From Pseudomonas rhizoryzae (GTDB lineage Bacteria > Pseudomonadota > Gammaproteobacteria > Pseudomonadales > Pseudomonadaceae): a DNA stretch of 64,000 bases. The notes beneath the pieces were generated by a model. That model was given only the letters and a program-made list of their open reading frames with translations, had not been told where the DNA came from and made no database searches. Location of the stretch: assembly GCF_005250615.1 (NCBI RefSeq), contig NZ_SULM01000005.1:1-64000 (forward strand), in the 5' to 3' direction. The position numbers were made by a program, and so were the translations under genes. Shown here one piece after another: positions 32,942 to 45,793 of the stretch; the first letter of the stretch is position 1; every line of letters starts with the position of its first letter.

Positions 32942-33768
32942 CCGACGCCCAGCAGCGCGACATCATCCAGGCCCTGCAGGTGCCCGCCCATTTCGATCCG
33001 GCCGAGGAGGCCGACCGGCGCATCCAATTCCTCAAGGATTACCTGCTGCAGAGTCGGCAGGAAAGCTATGTGCTGGGCATCAGCGGCGGGGTGGATTCCT
33101 CCACCGCTGGCCGCCTGGCGCAACTGGCGGTGGAGCGGGCGCGGGAGGAGAGCGGCAATGCCCGCCTGAGATTCATCGCCATGCGCCTGCCCTATGGCGT
33201 TCAGCGTGACGAGGAGGATGCCCAGCGTGCCTTGCAATTCATCCAGCCCGACGAGACCCATACCGTCAACGTCAAACCCGCCAGCGATGCCATGCTCGCG
33301 TCGGTGCGCGAGGCTCGGGTGGCCTTCGACGACGAGCTGCACGAGGACTTCACCCTGGGCAACATCAAGGCGCGCCAGCGCATGATCGCCCAATACGCCG
33401 TGGCCGGCGCCCGTCGCGGCCTGGTCATAGGCACCGACCATGCCGCGGAAGCCCTGATGGGCTTCTATACCAAGTTCGGCGATGGCGCCTGTGACCTCAC
33501 GCCGCTGCATGGCCTGAACAAGCGGCGTGTCAGGGCGGTAGCCGAGTGGCTGGGCGCGCCCGACGCCCTGGTGCACAAGGTACCGACTGCGGACCTCGAA
33601 TCCCTGTCACCAGGCAAGGCGGACGAGGATGCCTTCGGCATCACCTATGCCGAGATCGATGACTTTCTCGAAGGCAAACCGGTCAGCCCGGCAACCCTGG
33701 AGATCATCCTCAACACCTATCGGCGCAGCGCCCACAAGCGTGATCTTCCCTATACGCCCTTCATTTAA
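32938..33768 (+). CDS. nadE: NH3-dependent NAD synthetase
   Basis: NadE (276 aa) amidates nicotinate adenine dinucleotide to NAD using ammonia; there is no glutaminase domain. The ATP-pyrophosphatase P-loop is GISGGVDSSTAGR. TDHAAEALMGFYTKFGDGACD is the substrate-binding signature, and the C-terminal KADEDAFGITYAEIDDFLEG region matches E. coli NadE. Its start overlaps the PncC stop (ATGA), which suggests co-translation of two NAD-salvage steps. Confidence 0.96.
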   Translation: MTDAQQRDIIQALQVPAHFDPAEEADRRIQFLKDYLLQSRQESYVLGISGGVDSSTAGRLAQLAVERAREESGNARLRFIAMRLPYGVQRDEEDAQRALQFIQPDETHTVNVKPASDAMLASVREARVAFDDELHEDFTLGNIKARQRMIAQYAVAGARRGLVIGTDHAAEALMGFYTKFGDGACDLTPLHGLNKRRVRAVAEWLGAPDALVHKVPTADLESLSPGKADEDAFGITYAEIDDFLEGKPVSPATLEIILNTYRRSAHKRDLPYTPFI

Positions 33769-34236
33769 ATCAATAGGTTATGTCAGTTATATGAAGTGAA
33801 TTTTCATACAGTTCACTTGAGGGAGGCGTCGATTGGCGCCTTGCGTGGCTGAACGGACGCTGTTTGCCGGGTCATTTTTCAGCTATGAGAAATAACTTAA
33901 TAGAGTCTTGGTAAACAATTGTTTTTAAATGTTTTCACGGTGTAGAGGAGGGCTGTTGGTCGATGTTGCGGCGCTGAACTTTTGCGCGCCCTCGTGGCTC
34001 AGACTCTTTCAGACACACCCGCGCTAGCCTTTCCGGTATCGAAGCTGACGCGGCGGTCTGGAAAGGTGGCTGCCGGGGTTCGTGGCGCATCCTTCCAGAT
34101 CCAGGGCATCCCCAGCCAAGGGGGACGGCAGCCGGCTTTGCGGAAAGACGTCAGGCAGTAGCGGGGTCATGATCTAGGTCGTATCGCTTGGGCGATGCGA
34201 CCTTTCACGCGTCTCAAGATGATGGAGTCAGGCTCG
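33769..34236. other. Regulatory-looking region between nadE and glgE
   Basis: This 468-bp gap has no convincing gene. The first 190 bp are AT-rich for this genome and contain AAGTGAA/TTCACTT (33794-33800 / 33812-33818), a hairpin without a T tract. Just before glgE a stable stem, AGGTCGTATCGC (34176-34187) with GCGATGCGACCT (34192-34203, one G-U), lies in the probable 5' leader. No confident -10/-35 pair was picked. A stationary-phase promoter is expected from the genes it serves, but this is inference. Confidence 0.5.
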
Positions 34237-36240
34237 ATGTCGAACACCGATCTCCCCGGTTCTTTTTCCACCCTTTCCCTCGATCCCGCTACCGCTGCGC
34301 AAACGCCGCGCATCGCCATCGAATCGGTCACCCCGGCGGTCGATAATGGCCAGTTCGCCGCCAAGGGCATCGCCGGTCGGGTCGTCGAAGTGACCGCCAA
34401 GATCTTCGCCGATGGGCACGATAAGCTCGCCGCGGCCATCCTCTGGCGCCAGGAGGGCGAGGAAGACTGGCAGCAGGCGCCGCTGGTACTGGAAACCAAT
34501 GACCTCTGGCGTGGCCGCTTCACCCCGCCGACGGTGGGCCGCTACGAATTCGTGGTCCAGGCCTGGTGGGACGTCTGGGGCACCTACCGCTACGAGATCG
34601 AAAAGAAGCATGCCGCTGGTGTGCCGCTGAACCTGGAGTTGCAGGAAGGCCGCATTCATGTGGAGCAGGCGCTGTCCCGCGCGGAAGGCGAGCAACGGGC
34701 GCCGTTGGAGGCCTTGCTGCAGCGGCTGGAGCAAGCGCCCAGCGAAGGTGACAAGGTCGCGGTACTGCTGGGGGCCGAGGCGAGCCAGGCGATGACGCCG
34801 GTGGACGCCTATGAGCACCTCACCCACAGCATCGAATATCCGTTGGACATCGAACGGGTTCGGGCCGAATTCGCCAGCTGGTACGAACTCTTCCCGCGTT
34901 CCATCACCGACGATCCCCAGCGCCATGGCACCTTCCGCAACGTGATCGGTGAACTGCCGCGTGTGCGTGACATGGGCTTCGACGTGCTGTACTTCCCGCC
35001 GATCCATCCGATCGGCCTGGCCCATCGCAAGGGCAAGAACAACACCCTGGGCGCCGGGGCGGATCAGCCGGGCAGTCCCTATGCCATCGGCAGCCCGGAT
35101 GGTGGCCATGATGCCGTGCATCCCGAACTGGGTACCCTGGAAGACTTCCGCGCCCTGGTCGCGGCGGCGGCCGACCACGGCCTGGAGATCGCCCTGGACT
35201 TCGCCATCCAGTGCTCGCCCGACCATCCCTGGCTCAGGGAACATCCGGGCTGGTTCTCCTGGCGTCCGGATGGCTCCATGCGCTATGCCGAGAATCCGCC
35301 GAAGAAGTACCAGGACATCGTCAACGTCGACTTCTACGCCAAGGACTCGATTCCCGATCTGTGGCTGGCCCTGCGCGACGTGGTCTGGCACTGGGTGGAG
35401 CAGGGGGTGAAGATCTTCCGCGTCGACAATCCCCACACCAAGCCGTTGCCCTTCTGGGAGTGGCTGATCGCCGATATCCGCGGTCGCGACGCCGACGTCA
35501 TGTTCCTGGCCGAAGCCTTCACCAAGCCGGCGATGATGGCGCGTCTGGGCAAGGTCGGCTACAGCCAGAGCTACACCTACTTCACCTGGCGCAACACCAA
35601 GGCCGAGCTGACCGAGTACTTCACCCAGCTCAACGAAGCGCCCTTGCGCGATTGCTACCGGCCGAATTTCTTCGTCAACACCCCGGACATCAACCCGACC
35701 TTCCTGCAGACCAGCGGGCGCCCCGGTTTCCTGATCCGGGCGGCGCTGGCCACCATGGGGTCCGGCCTCTGGGGCATGTATGCCGGCTTCGAACTCTGCG
35801 AAGGCGCGCCGCTCACGCCGGGCAAGGAAGAGTACCTGGACTCGGAGAAGTACGAGCTGCGCCCGCGCAACTTCTATGCGCCGGGCAACATCATGGCCGA
35901 GATCGCCCAGCTCAATCGCATCCGCCGGCAGAATCCGGCGCTGCAGACCCATCTGGGCCTGGAGTTCTACAACTGCTGGAACGACCAGATCCTTTATTTC
36001 GGCAAGCGCACCGACGACCTGGGCAACTTCGTCCTGGTCGCCATCAACCTCGATCCCTTCAATGCCCAGGAAGGTAGTTTCGAACTCCCGCTGTGGGAAT
36101 TCGGCCTCGACGACAATGCCACCACCCTCGGCGAGGACCTGATGACCGGGCATCGCTGGGCCTGGCACGGCAAGACCCAATGGACGCGCCTGGAGCCGTC
36201 GATGCCCTTCGGCATCTGGCGCATCCAGCCGGCCCACTAG
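34237..36240 (+). CDS. glgE: Alpha-1,4-glucan:maltose-1-phosphate maltosyltransferase
   Basis: GlgE (667 aa) is a GH13_3 enzyme that extends alpha-1,4-glucan from maltose-1-phosphate. An N-terminal beta-sandwich (about 20-130) precedes the catalytic barrel. The nucleophile is D397 in IFRVDNPHTKP and the acid/base is E426 in FLAEAFTKP, close to the D394/E423 of the Streptomyces enzyme. NNTLGAGADQPGSPYAIG contributes to the donor site. The start MSNTDLPGS at 34237 has GGAG nine nt upstream; in-frame ATGs at 34195, 34219 and 34222 are less likely. It is the first gene of glgE-treS/mak-glgB. Confidence 0.96.
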   Translation: MSNTDLPGSFSTLSLDPATAAQTPRIAIESVTPAVDNGQFAAKGIAGRVVEVTAKIFADGHDKLAAAILWRQEGEEDWQQAPLVLETNDLWRGRFTPPTVGRYEFVVQAWWDVWGTYRYEIEKKHAAGVPLNLELQEGRIHVEQALSRAEGEQRAPLEALLQRLEQAPSEGDKVAVLLGAEASQAMTPVDAYEHLTHSIEYPLDIERVRAEFASWYELFPRSITDDPQRHGTFRNVIGELPRVRDMGFDVLYFPPIHPIGLAHRKGKNNTLGAGADQPGSPYAIGSPDGGHDAVHPELGTLEDFRALVAAAADHGLEIALDFAIQCSPDHPWLREHPGWFSWRPDGSMRYAENPPKKYQDIVNVDFYAKDSIPDLWLALRDVVWHWVEQGVKIFRVDNPHTKPLPFWEWLIADIRGRDADVMFLAEAFTKPAMMARLGKVGYSQSYTYFTWRNTKAELTEYFTQLNEAPLRDCYRPNFFVNTPDINPTFLQTSGRPGFLIRAALATMGSGLWGMYAGFELCEGAPLTPGKEEYLDSEKYELRPRNFYAPGNIMAEIAQLNRIRRQNPALQTHLGLEFYNCWNDQILYFGKRTDDLGNFVLVAINLDPFNAQEGSFELPLWEFGLDDNATTLGEDLMTGHRWAWHGKTQWTRLEPSMPFGIWRIQPAH

Positions 36241-36264
36241 CGCTCTCTCCGGTGGCGCGGGCCG

Positions 36265-36293
36265 CCCGGCGCAGGAAGCGATCCTGCGCCGGG
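36265..36293. other. Strong GC hairpin between glgE and treS/mak
   Basis: A perfect 12-bp stem, CCCGGCGCAGGA with TCCTGCGCCGGG, on a 5-nt loop lies 24 nt after the glgE stop. There is no T tract, so mRNA stabilisation or processing is more likely than full termination. Confidence 0.55.
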
Positions 36294-36375
36294 GGCCTGA
36301 CCCACCACCATCGCCGGTGGCCTGGACGACCGGTGCACGCATTCGATTCAGACGCCCTGTTAAGGACCTGACGAC

Positions 36376-39701
<3,326 letters not shown>

Positions 39702-39705
<4 letters not shown>

Positions 39706-41921
39706 CCGATCAGTCCACCGCCCCCGTCGTCCCCTTCGACGACGTCCGCCTCTCGGCCGCCGAGGCCGAGTCGCTGGCACGTGGCGAACACGGTAATCCC
39801 TTCGCCATCCTCGGCCCCCATGCCGATGGCGAGGGCGTGATCGTCCGCGCCTTCCTGCCCAATGCCCTGGGCGTCGAACTGGTCGACCGCATGAGCGGTC
39901 GGCCCCTGGCCCAGATGCAGCCCGGGCGCGTGCCCGGCCTGTTCGTCACCCGGCTGGACTACGCCGCCCCCTACAAGCTGGTCATTCGCTGGCCGAGCGG
40001 GGTGCAGGAAACCGAAGATCCCTATTCCTTCGGTGTCCTGCTGGGCGAGACCGATCTCTATCTGTTCAACGAAGGTCGTCACCGCAATCTCGGCGAGACC
40101 TTCGGTGCCCAGCGCTGTCAGGTCGACGGCGTGGAAGGCGTGCGCTTCGCCGTCTGGGCGCCCAACGCCCGGCGCGTCTCGGTGGTGGGCGACTTCAACT
40201 CCTGGGACGGTCGTCGCCTGCCCATGCGCCTGCGGGCCAATAGTGGCGTCTGGGAACTGTTCGTCCCCCGCCTGCCGGTGGGCACCGCCTACAAGTACGA
40301 GATCCTCGGCCAGTACGGCGTGCTGCCGCTCAAGGCCGATCCCATCGCCCTGGCGGCGGAGTTGCCACCGCGCACCGCCTCGGTGGTGGCCGACAACACT
40401 CCCTTCGTCTGGCGCGACCAGGATTGGATGGCGCACCGTCGTGAACGGCAGGGGCTGGAAGCGCCGCTGTCCATCTACGAGCTGCACGCCGGGTCCTGGC
40501 GCCGCGAAGGAGGGGACGAAGGTCGCCTGTACAGTTGGCGCGAGCTGGCCAAGCACCTGATTCCCTATATCCACGAGATGGGCTTCACCCATATCGAGTT
40601 GCTGCCGATCATGGAGCACCCCTTCAGCGGCTCCTGGGGTTACCAGCCGTTGGGCCAGTTCGCGCCGACCTCGCGCTTCGGCACGCCGGCGGATTTCGCC
40701 GCCTTCGTCGATGCCTGCCACCAGGCCAACATCGGCGTCATCCTCGACTGGGTACCGGCGCACTTTCCCACCGACGAACACGGCCTGGCCCGCTTCGACG
40801 GCACCGCCCTGTACGAATACGAGCACCCCTTCGAGGGCTTCCACCAGGATTGGAATACCTACATCTACAACCTGGGGCGCCACGAGGTGCACGGCTTCAT
40901 GCTGGCCTCGGCCATGCACTGGCTGAAGCACTTCCACATCGATGGCCTGCGCGTCGATGCGGTGGCCTCCATGCTCTATCGCGACTATTCGCGCAAGCAG
41001 GGCGAGTGGATCCCCAACGTCCATGGCGGTCGCGAGAATCTGGAGACCATCGCCTTCCTGCGCCATCTCAACGAGGTGGTCCACGAAGAGGCGCCGGGTG
41101 CCCTGGTGATCGCCGAGGAATCCACCTCCTGGCCGGGAGTCAGCGCGCCGGTGAGCGAGGGCGGGCTGGGCTTCGACTACAAGTGGAACATGGGCTGGAT
41201 GCACGACACCCTGCACTATGTGGAAGAGGACCCGGTCTATCGCCAATACCACCACCACCAGATGACCTTTGGCCTGGTGTACGCCTGGTCCGAGCGCTTC
41301 GTCCTGCCCATCTCCCACGACGAGGTGGTACACGGCAAGGGGTCGCTGATCGAGAAGATGCCGGGCGACAACTGGCAGAAGTTCGCCAACCTGCGTAACT
41401 ACCTGAGCTTCATGTGGACTCATCCGGGCAAGAAGCTGCTGTTCATGGGCTGCGAATTCGGCCAGTGGCGGGAATGGAGCCATGACCGCGAGCTGGACTG
41501 GTTCCTGCTGGAGCACGGTACCCACCGCGGGGTGAAGCAGTTGCTGGCCGATCTCAACCGCCTGTATCGCCAGGAACCGGCCTTGCACCAGCGCGACCAT
41601 CTGCCCGAGGGCTTCGATTGGGTGGTAGGCGACGACAACGGCAACAGCGTCTTCGCCTGGCTGCGGCGCGACGCCCAGCAACGGCCCTTGCTGGTGATCG
41701 CCAACTTCACCCCGGTCCCCCGCTACGATTACCGCGTGGGTGTACCTGGGGCGGGCCATTGGCAGGAGATCTTCAACAGCGATGCCGAATGCTATGGCGG
41801 TTCCAACGTCGGCAATGGTGGCGGTGTCAACACCGAGGAAATCGCGGCCCACGGCCAGCCGACGTCCCTGAACCTCAACCTGCCGCCGCTCGGTCTGCTG
41901 GTGTTCAAGCCGCAGGGCTGA
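39702..41921 (+). CDS. glgB: 1,4-alpha-glucan branching enzyme
   Basis: GlgB (739 aa) introduces alpha-1,6 branches into the glucan. An N-terminal CBM48 tandem (about 15-230; [32 protein letters not shown]) precedes the GH13 barrel with nucleophile D419 in [12 protein letters not shown], acid/base E472 in [10 protein letters not shown] and the [13 protein letters not shown] motif. Length and order match E. coli GlgB. It is translationally coupled to treS/mak and followed 88 bp later by the PL7-like gene. That gap contains a perfect dyad CTGACAGC/GCTGTCAG (41954-41987). Confidence 0.97.
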
Positions 41922-42009
41922 ACCTGGGTGCGCCCGCTTATGGGCGCTACGCGCTGACAGCGTCGCCAAACTGCGCGATGCTGTCAGGCGCCTGGCAACC
42001 GAGAAGCCC

Positions 42010-42738
42010 ATGATCGATCTCGCCGAATGGAATCTGACGGTACCCGTGCCGCTACCCGTGGCCCAGGTACAGACCGCCGAGCTGAATAGCAACCGTTTTC
42101 ATAGCCCCTATCTGGTCCGTGGCAACGGTGGTTCGTTGCTGTTCTGGGTACCGGTGACCGGCACGCCGCAACCCTTCAACGACTATCCTGCCACCGAGCT
42201 GCGCGAGACGCGCCCGGATGGCAGTGCCTATGCCTGGAAGTATCGCGAGGGCGACGCCCTGCTGCAGGCGGAAGCGGCGGTGCAGCAGGTGCCGTCTCGT
42301 CCTGAAGTCATCATCAGCGAGATCGAAGATCAGGCGAGTCCGCCAGACTCGGCGCCGCAGGCACTACTGCAAATGGTCTACCAGGAGGAGGAGGCGAGCG
42401 ATACCAAGGGTCCGGTCCACCAGGGCCGCCTAATCGCCCGCCTGCGCGAAAGTCCGAACGACAGTCCCAAGGACGTAGTGCTGTTGGAACACCTGCCACT
42501 CAACAGTCGCTTCAGCTACGACATCAAGCTGGCGCGCAGCGGGGTGCTCAGCGTGCGTGCCCATGGCGCGGGCTCCCGTACGGGTGACCTGGGCCTGCAA
42601 CTGGACAATGCCTGGAGCAGCCATCATCTGTACTTTAAGGCCGGGGCGCGCCTACGCGATGCGGAGGGACCCGCCAGCGAAGGCGGGCGCGTGCTTTTCT
42701 ATAGGCTGGTTTCGATGCACCAACCCAACAACCGCTGA
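42010..42738 (+). CDS. Polysaccharide lyase family 7-like protein, catalytic residues substituted
   Basis: This 242-aa beta-jelly-roll protein resembles PL7 alginate lyases. It has no signal peptide, so it is probably cytosolic. Family landmarks are present but altered. The R-T/S-E-L-R motif reads ATELR (61-65). The catalytic Q-I-H position appears to read SEIED (103-107). The YFKxGxYxQ motif reads YFKAGARLR (208-216), without the catalytic Tyr. The three changes suggest a binding protein rather than an active lyase, but the alignment is by eye. It ends 6 bp before the stop of the convergent ybhN gene. Confidence 0.7.
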   Translation: MIDLAEWNLTVPVPLPVAQVQTAELNSNRFHSPYLVRGNGGSLLFWVPVTGTPQPFNDYPATELRETRPDGSAYAWKYREGDALLQAEAAVQQVPSRPEVIISEIEDQASPPDSAPQALLQMVYQEEEASDTKGPVHQGRLIARLRESPNDSPKDVVLLEHLPLNSRFSYDIKLARSGVLSVRAHGAGSRTGDLGLQLDNAWSSHHLYFKAGARLRDAEGPASEGGRVLFYRLVSMHQPNNR

Positions 42739-42744
42739 CGACTG

Positions 42745-43794
42745 TCAGTGGTCGTGGGCTTCCTGCTGCTTGCGCTCTTCACGCCGATCGTTGCTCACCT
42801 TGAGCTTCTTGGCGCGGCTCTCCAGCGCGAAATAGAGCACAGCCGCGATCAGCAGCGGGACGATGAAGTAGAGCGTTCTATAGCCGAGCAGGGCGGCGAT
42901 GATCTTGCCCTGGGACAGGCCATCGTTGGCCAGGAGGGCGATGAACACCGTTTCCAATACGCCCACGCCCGCAGGGATATGGACGATGACCATGGCGATA
43001 CTGGAAAGCAGCAGCACGCCGAGCACGTGTAGGTAGTCCACCTGGCGTCCGAGGAACAGGTAGACGATGGCGGCCATGGCCATCCAGTTGATCGAAGACA
43101 CCACCAGCTGGATGCAGGCCATGCGCAGCGAGGGCAGGGCGAGGCGCTGTTTGCGTACCGTCCATTCCCGTTGTTTGGCGAAGGCGCAGACCGCCAGGTA
43201 GAAGACGATGAAGGCCATCAGACCGACGCCGGTCAGCCGCAGAGTGGTATCGCCGACAAACCAATTGGACGGCATGTCCACCACGCCGCTGACGAAGATG
43301 CCGCCGGCCAGCAGGATGTAGCCGAGCCAGTTGGTGGCGATGCTGAGGGAAAAGATCCGCGTGATGGTGCCGCTGGAAAGCCCCAATCGCGAATAGAGCC
43401 GGTACCTCATGCCGATGCCACCCACCCAGGTACTCAGGGTAAGGGTGAAGGCATAGCAGATGAAGGACACCAGGAACACCTGCCGCTTGACCAGCTTGTG
43501 ACCGCAATAGGCCCGGCCAATGAGGTCGTAGCAGCCGTACATGATGTACGACAGCACTACCAGGCCGCCGGCCATCAGTAGGGTCGTCCACTTGTAGCCG
43601 GTGAAGACCTTCCAGACCTCGCCCCAGTCCACCTTGCGGGCGTAGATCACCAGCAGCACCACCACGGCGATCAGGAAGGCCCAGGTCAGGATCTTCTTGG
43701 CCAGGGCCCAGCGGCCGTTCTGTGGCTTGTCTGTCGCCTGCTGGTCGTCCTCGTCGCCAGGGGCGTGATCGAGGGTATCGCTACGGCTGCTCAT
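42745..43794 (-). CDS. ybhN: YbhN/UPF0104 family inner-membrane protein
   Basis: This 349-aa protein has about eight hydrophobic segments and the lysylphosphatidylglycerol-synthase transmembrane-region fold. A hydrophilic N-terminal tail (about 1-30) precedes helix 1 (ILTWAFLIAVVVLLVIYA). The conserved internal parts FTLTLSTWVGGIGMRYRLY and IVHIPAGVGVLETVFIALL are visible. The start MSSRSD at 43794 overlaps the clsB stop by 4 nt. The order ybhP-clsB(ybhO)-ybhN is the same as in E. coli. Its role is unproven; a lipid-related function fits the neighbours. Confidence 0.88.
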   Translation of the reverse strand: MSSRSDTLDHAPGDEDDQQATDKPQNGRWALAKKILTWAFLIAVVVLLVIYARKVDWGEVWKVFTGYKWTTLLMAGGLVVLSYIMYGCYDLIGRAYCGHKLVKRQVFLVSFICYAFTLTLSTWVGGIGMRYRLYSRLGLSSGTITRIFSLSIATNWLGYILLAGGIFVSGVVDMPSNWFVGDTTLRLTGVGLMAFIVFYLAVCAFAKQREWTVRKQRLALPSLRMACIQLVVSSINWMAMAAIVYLFLGRQVDYLHVLGVLLLSSIAMVIVHIPAGVGVLETVFIALLANDGLSQGKIIAALLGYRTLYFIVPLLIAAVLYFALESRAKKLKVSNDRREERKQQEAHDH

Positions 43795-45035
43795 CGTTGG
43801 CACCTTGAAATCGAGGAATCCACCCGGTCCTGGGTTTCGAGCTCGTGCTGGGCCGAGGGATTGATCAACTCGATCTTGGGCGTATGGCCGGGAAGCCAGC
43901 CCACCCAGGCGGGGAAGTGGCGCAGGAAGTGGAACACCAGCATGGTCTTGGCCAGGTGCCAGTAGGTACGCTTGGGCACCTTGCTGCTGTCCACGTGCTC
44001 ACAGTGATTCTGGATCAGTTGCTCCAGCCGACCGCGCAGTTCGCGATTGAAGTCGTGGTCGTGGAAGATCAGGTTGCACTCGAGATTCAGCGACAGGCTC
44101 AGCGGATCGAGGTTGCTCGAACCGACCGTGGACCAGTGTTCGTCCATGGTCGCGACCTTGCCGTGCAAGGGTCTCAGGCAGTATTCGTAGATCTCGACGC
44201 CAGCCTTCACCAGGTAGTTGTAGAGCATCTGGGCGCCCACCTTGACGATGGCCATGTCCGGCTCGCCCTGGACGATCAGGATCACCCGCACCCCGCGTTG
44301 CGCCGCATTGCGCATCTCGCGCAGCAGCCGATAGCCCGGGAAGAAGTAGGCGTTGGCGATCACTACCTCGCGCTTGGCCGTACGCAGCATCTCCAGGTAG
44401 TGCTGCTCGATGTCCGCGCGATGCTGGTCGTTGTCGCGGTAGACGAACAACGCCTGGGCATTGCCGGGATGGCGATTGTTGGCCGGCTTGCGCGAACGCT
44501 TGCCCCACCAGCGATGAGTCTCTTCCGGGGAGTCGATGGCGTCGCGGGCGAAGCGGTGGATGTCGTCGACGATGGGGCCTTCCACCTCGACGGCGTAATC
44601 CTGCTTGGCTTCAGGCCCGAAGTCGCCCAGGTGCTCGGCGGAATAATTGATGCCCCCGATGAAGCCGAGGCGGGCATCCACCACCACGATCTTGCGGTGC
44701 AGGCGACGGAAGAGGTTGGTCCTCATGCCCATCACCAGGGGGCGCGGATCGTAGTAGCGAAAGCGCACGCCGGCCTGGACCATCTCGTCGATGAACTCGC
44801 GCGGCAGATCGGGCGAGCCGTAGGCATCCACGGTGATGTCCACCTGGACGCCGCGTTTGGCTGCCGCTACCAACTCTTCCTGCAGGGCCTTGCCGACCTT
44901 GTCGTAGAAGAGGATGAAGGTCTCGATGATGACCTCGCGCTCGGCGGCGCGGATCACCTCGAACACGCGTGGGAAGAAGTCCTCGCCGTTTTCCAGCAAG
45001 GTGATGCGGTTTCCGTCCCGCCACTCGAAGTTCAT
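43791..45035 (-). CDS. clsB: Cardiolipin synthase B (phospholipase D superfamily)
   Basis: ClsB (414 aa) transfers a phosphatidyl group to form cardiolipin at the inner membrane. Two HxKxxxxD motifs are present: [18 protein letters not shown] (about residues 112-129) and [20 protein letters not shown] (about 290-310). There is no N-terminal membrane segment, as usual for ClsB. The start [17 protein letters not shown] at 45035 overlaps the stop of the ybhP gene by 4 nt; the open frame upstream is a shadow of ybhP. It is part of glgX-ybhP-clsB-ybhN. Confidence 0.93.
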   Translation of the reverse strand: MNFEWRDGNRITLLENGEDFFPRVFEVIRAAEREVIIETFILFYDKVGKALQEELVAAAKRGVQVDITVDAYGSPDLPREFIDEMVQAGVRFRYYDPRPLVMGMRTNLFRRLHRKIVVVDARLGFIGGINYSAEHLGDFGPEAKQDYAVEVEGPIVDDIHRFARDAIDSPEETHRWWGKRSRKPANNRHPGNAQALFVYRDNDQHRADIEQHYLEMLRTAKREVVIANAYFFPGYRLLREMRNAAQRGVRVILIVQGEPDMAIVKVGAQMLYNYLVKAGVEIYEYCLRPLHGKVATMDEHWSTVGSSNLDPLSLSLNLECNLIFHDHDFNRELRGRLEQLIQNHCEHVDSSKVPKRTYWHLAKTMLVFHFLRHFPAWVGWLPGHTPKIELINPSAQHELETQDRVDSSISRCQR

Positions 45036-45793
45036 AGGTGGAAGTCCGCGGCGAGAGGCGCGTGGTCGGACAGATGCGACCAGGGCTGATTGCCCAGCAC
45101 CTGGGGGCGACCCACACTGACGTTGCGCGTGTAGATGCGATCCAGGCAAAGCAGCGGGCGCTTCGCCGGGAAGGTCTTGGGTAGTCGCCCTGCGGTCTTC
45201 ATGAATACCTCTTCGAGTCCTGCGCCCTGGCCAAGGATGTCGTTGGCCTTCTGGCGCCAGTCGTTGAAGTCCCCGGCCACCACGACGGGGGCGTCGCTGG
45301 GCAGGGAGTTGATGTGTTCGCAGATCAACTTCATCTGCATCTGGCGATGCTTCTCGCGCAGACCCAGGTGCACGCAGATCACGTGGAGATCCACCGCCTG
45401 GTCCGGAAGGCGCAGAACGCAATGCAGCATCCCGCGCTTTTCCGGACCGGCGATGGAAATGTCGAAGTTGTCGTAACTGACGATGGGAAACTTCGACAGC
45501 ACCGCATTACCGTGGTGGCCGTCCGGGTAGACCGCATTGCGCCCGTAGGCGAAGTCGGTCCACATCGAATCGGCCAGGAATTCGTACTGCGGCGCCGCCG
45601 GCCAGTTCTCGAAGCGCAACGGGTGTTTTTCGTGGGTGCCCAATACCTCCTGCAAGAAGACAATGTCCGCTGACACCGTCCGCACCGCTTCACGCAATTC
45701 CGGCAAGATGAACTTGCGATTGAAGGACGTGAAGCCCTTGTGCGTATTGATGGTCAGGACCTTGAACGAAAAACCCTGTTGCGCGTTCGTCAT
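45032..45793 (-). CDS. ybhP: YbhP-like endonuclease/exonuclease/phosphatase family protein
   Basis: This 253-aa EEP-fold hydrolase has INTHKGF at the N-terminus, the metal-binding [18 protein letters not shown], the [13 protein letters not shown] motif, [10 protein letters not shown] and the closing [12 protein letters not shown]. Members cleave phosphodiesters in nucleic acids, lipids or inositol phosphates; the substrate here is unknown. There is no signal peptide. It overlaps glgX upstream and clsB downstream by 4 nt each. Confidence 0.88.
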   Translation of the reverse strand: MTNAQQGFSFKVLTINTHKGFTSFNRKFILPELREAVRTVSADIVFLQEVLGTHEKHPLRFENWPAAPQYEFLADSMWTDFAYGRNAVYPDGHHGNAVLSKFPIVSYDNFDISIAGPEKRGMLHCVLRLPDQAVDLHVICVHLGLREKHRQMQMKLICEHINSLPSDAPVVVAGDFNDWRQKANDILGQGAGLEEVFMKTAGRLPKTFPAKRPLLCLDRIYTRNVSVGRPQVLGNQPWSHLSDHAPLAADFHL

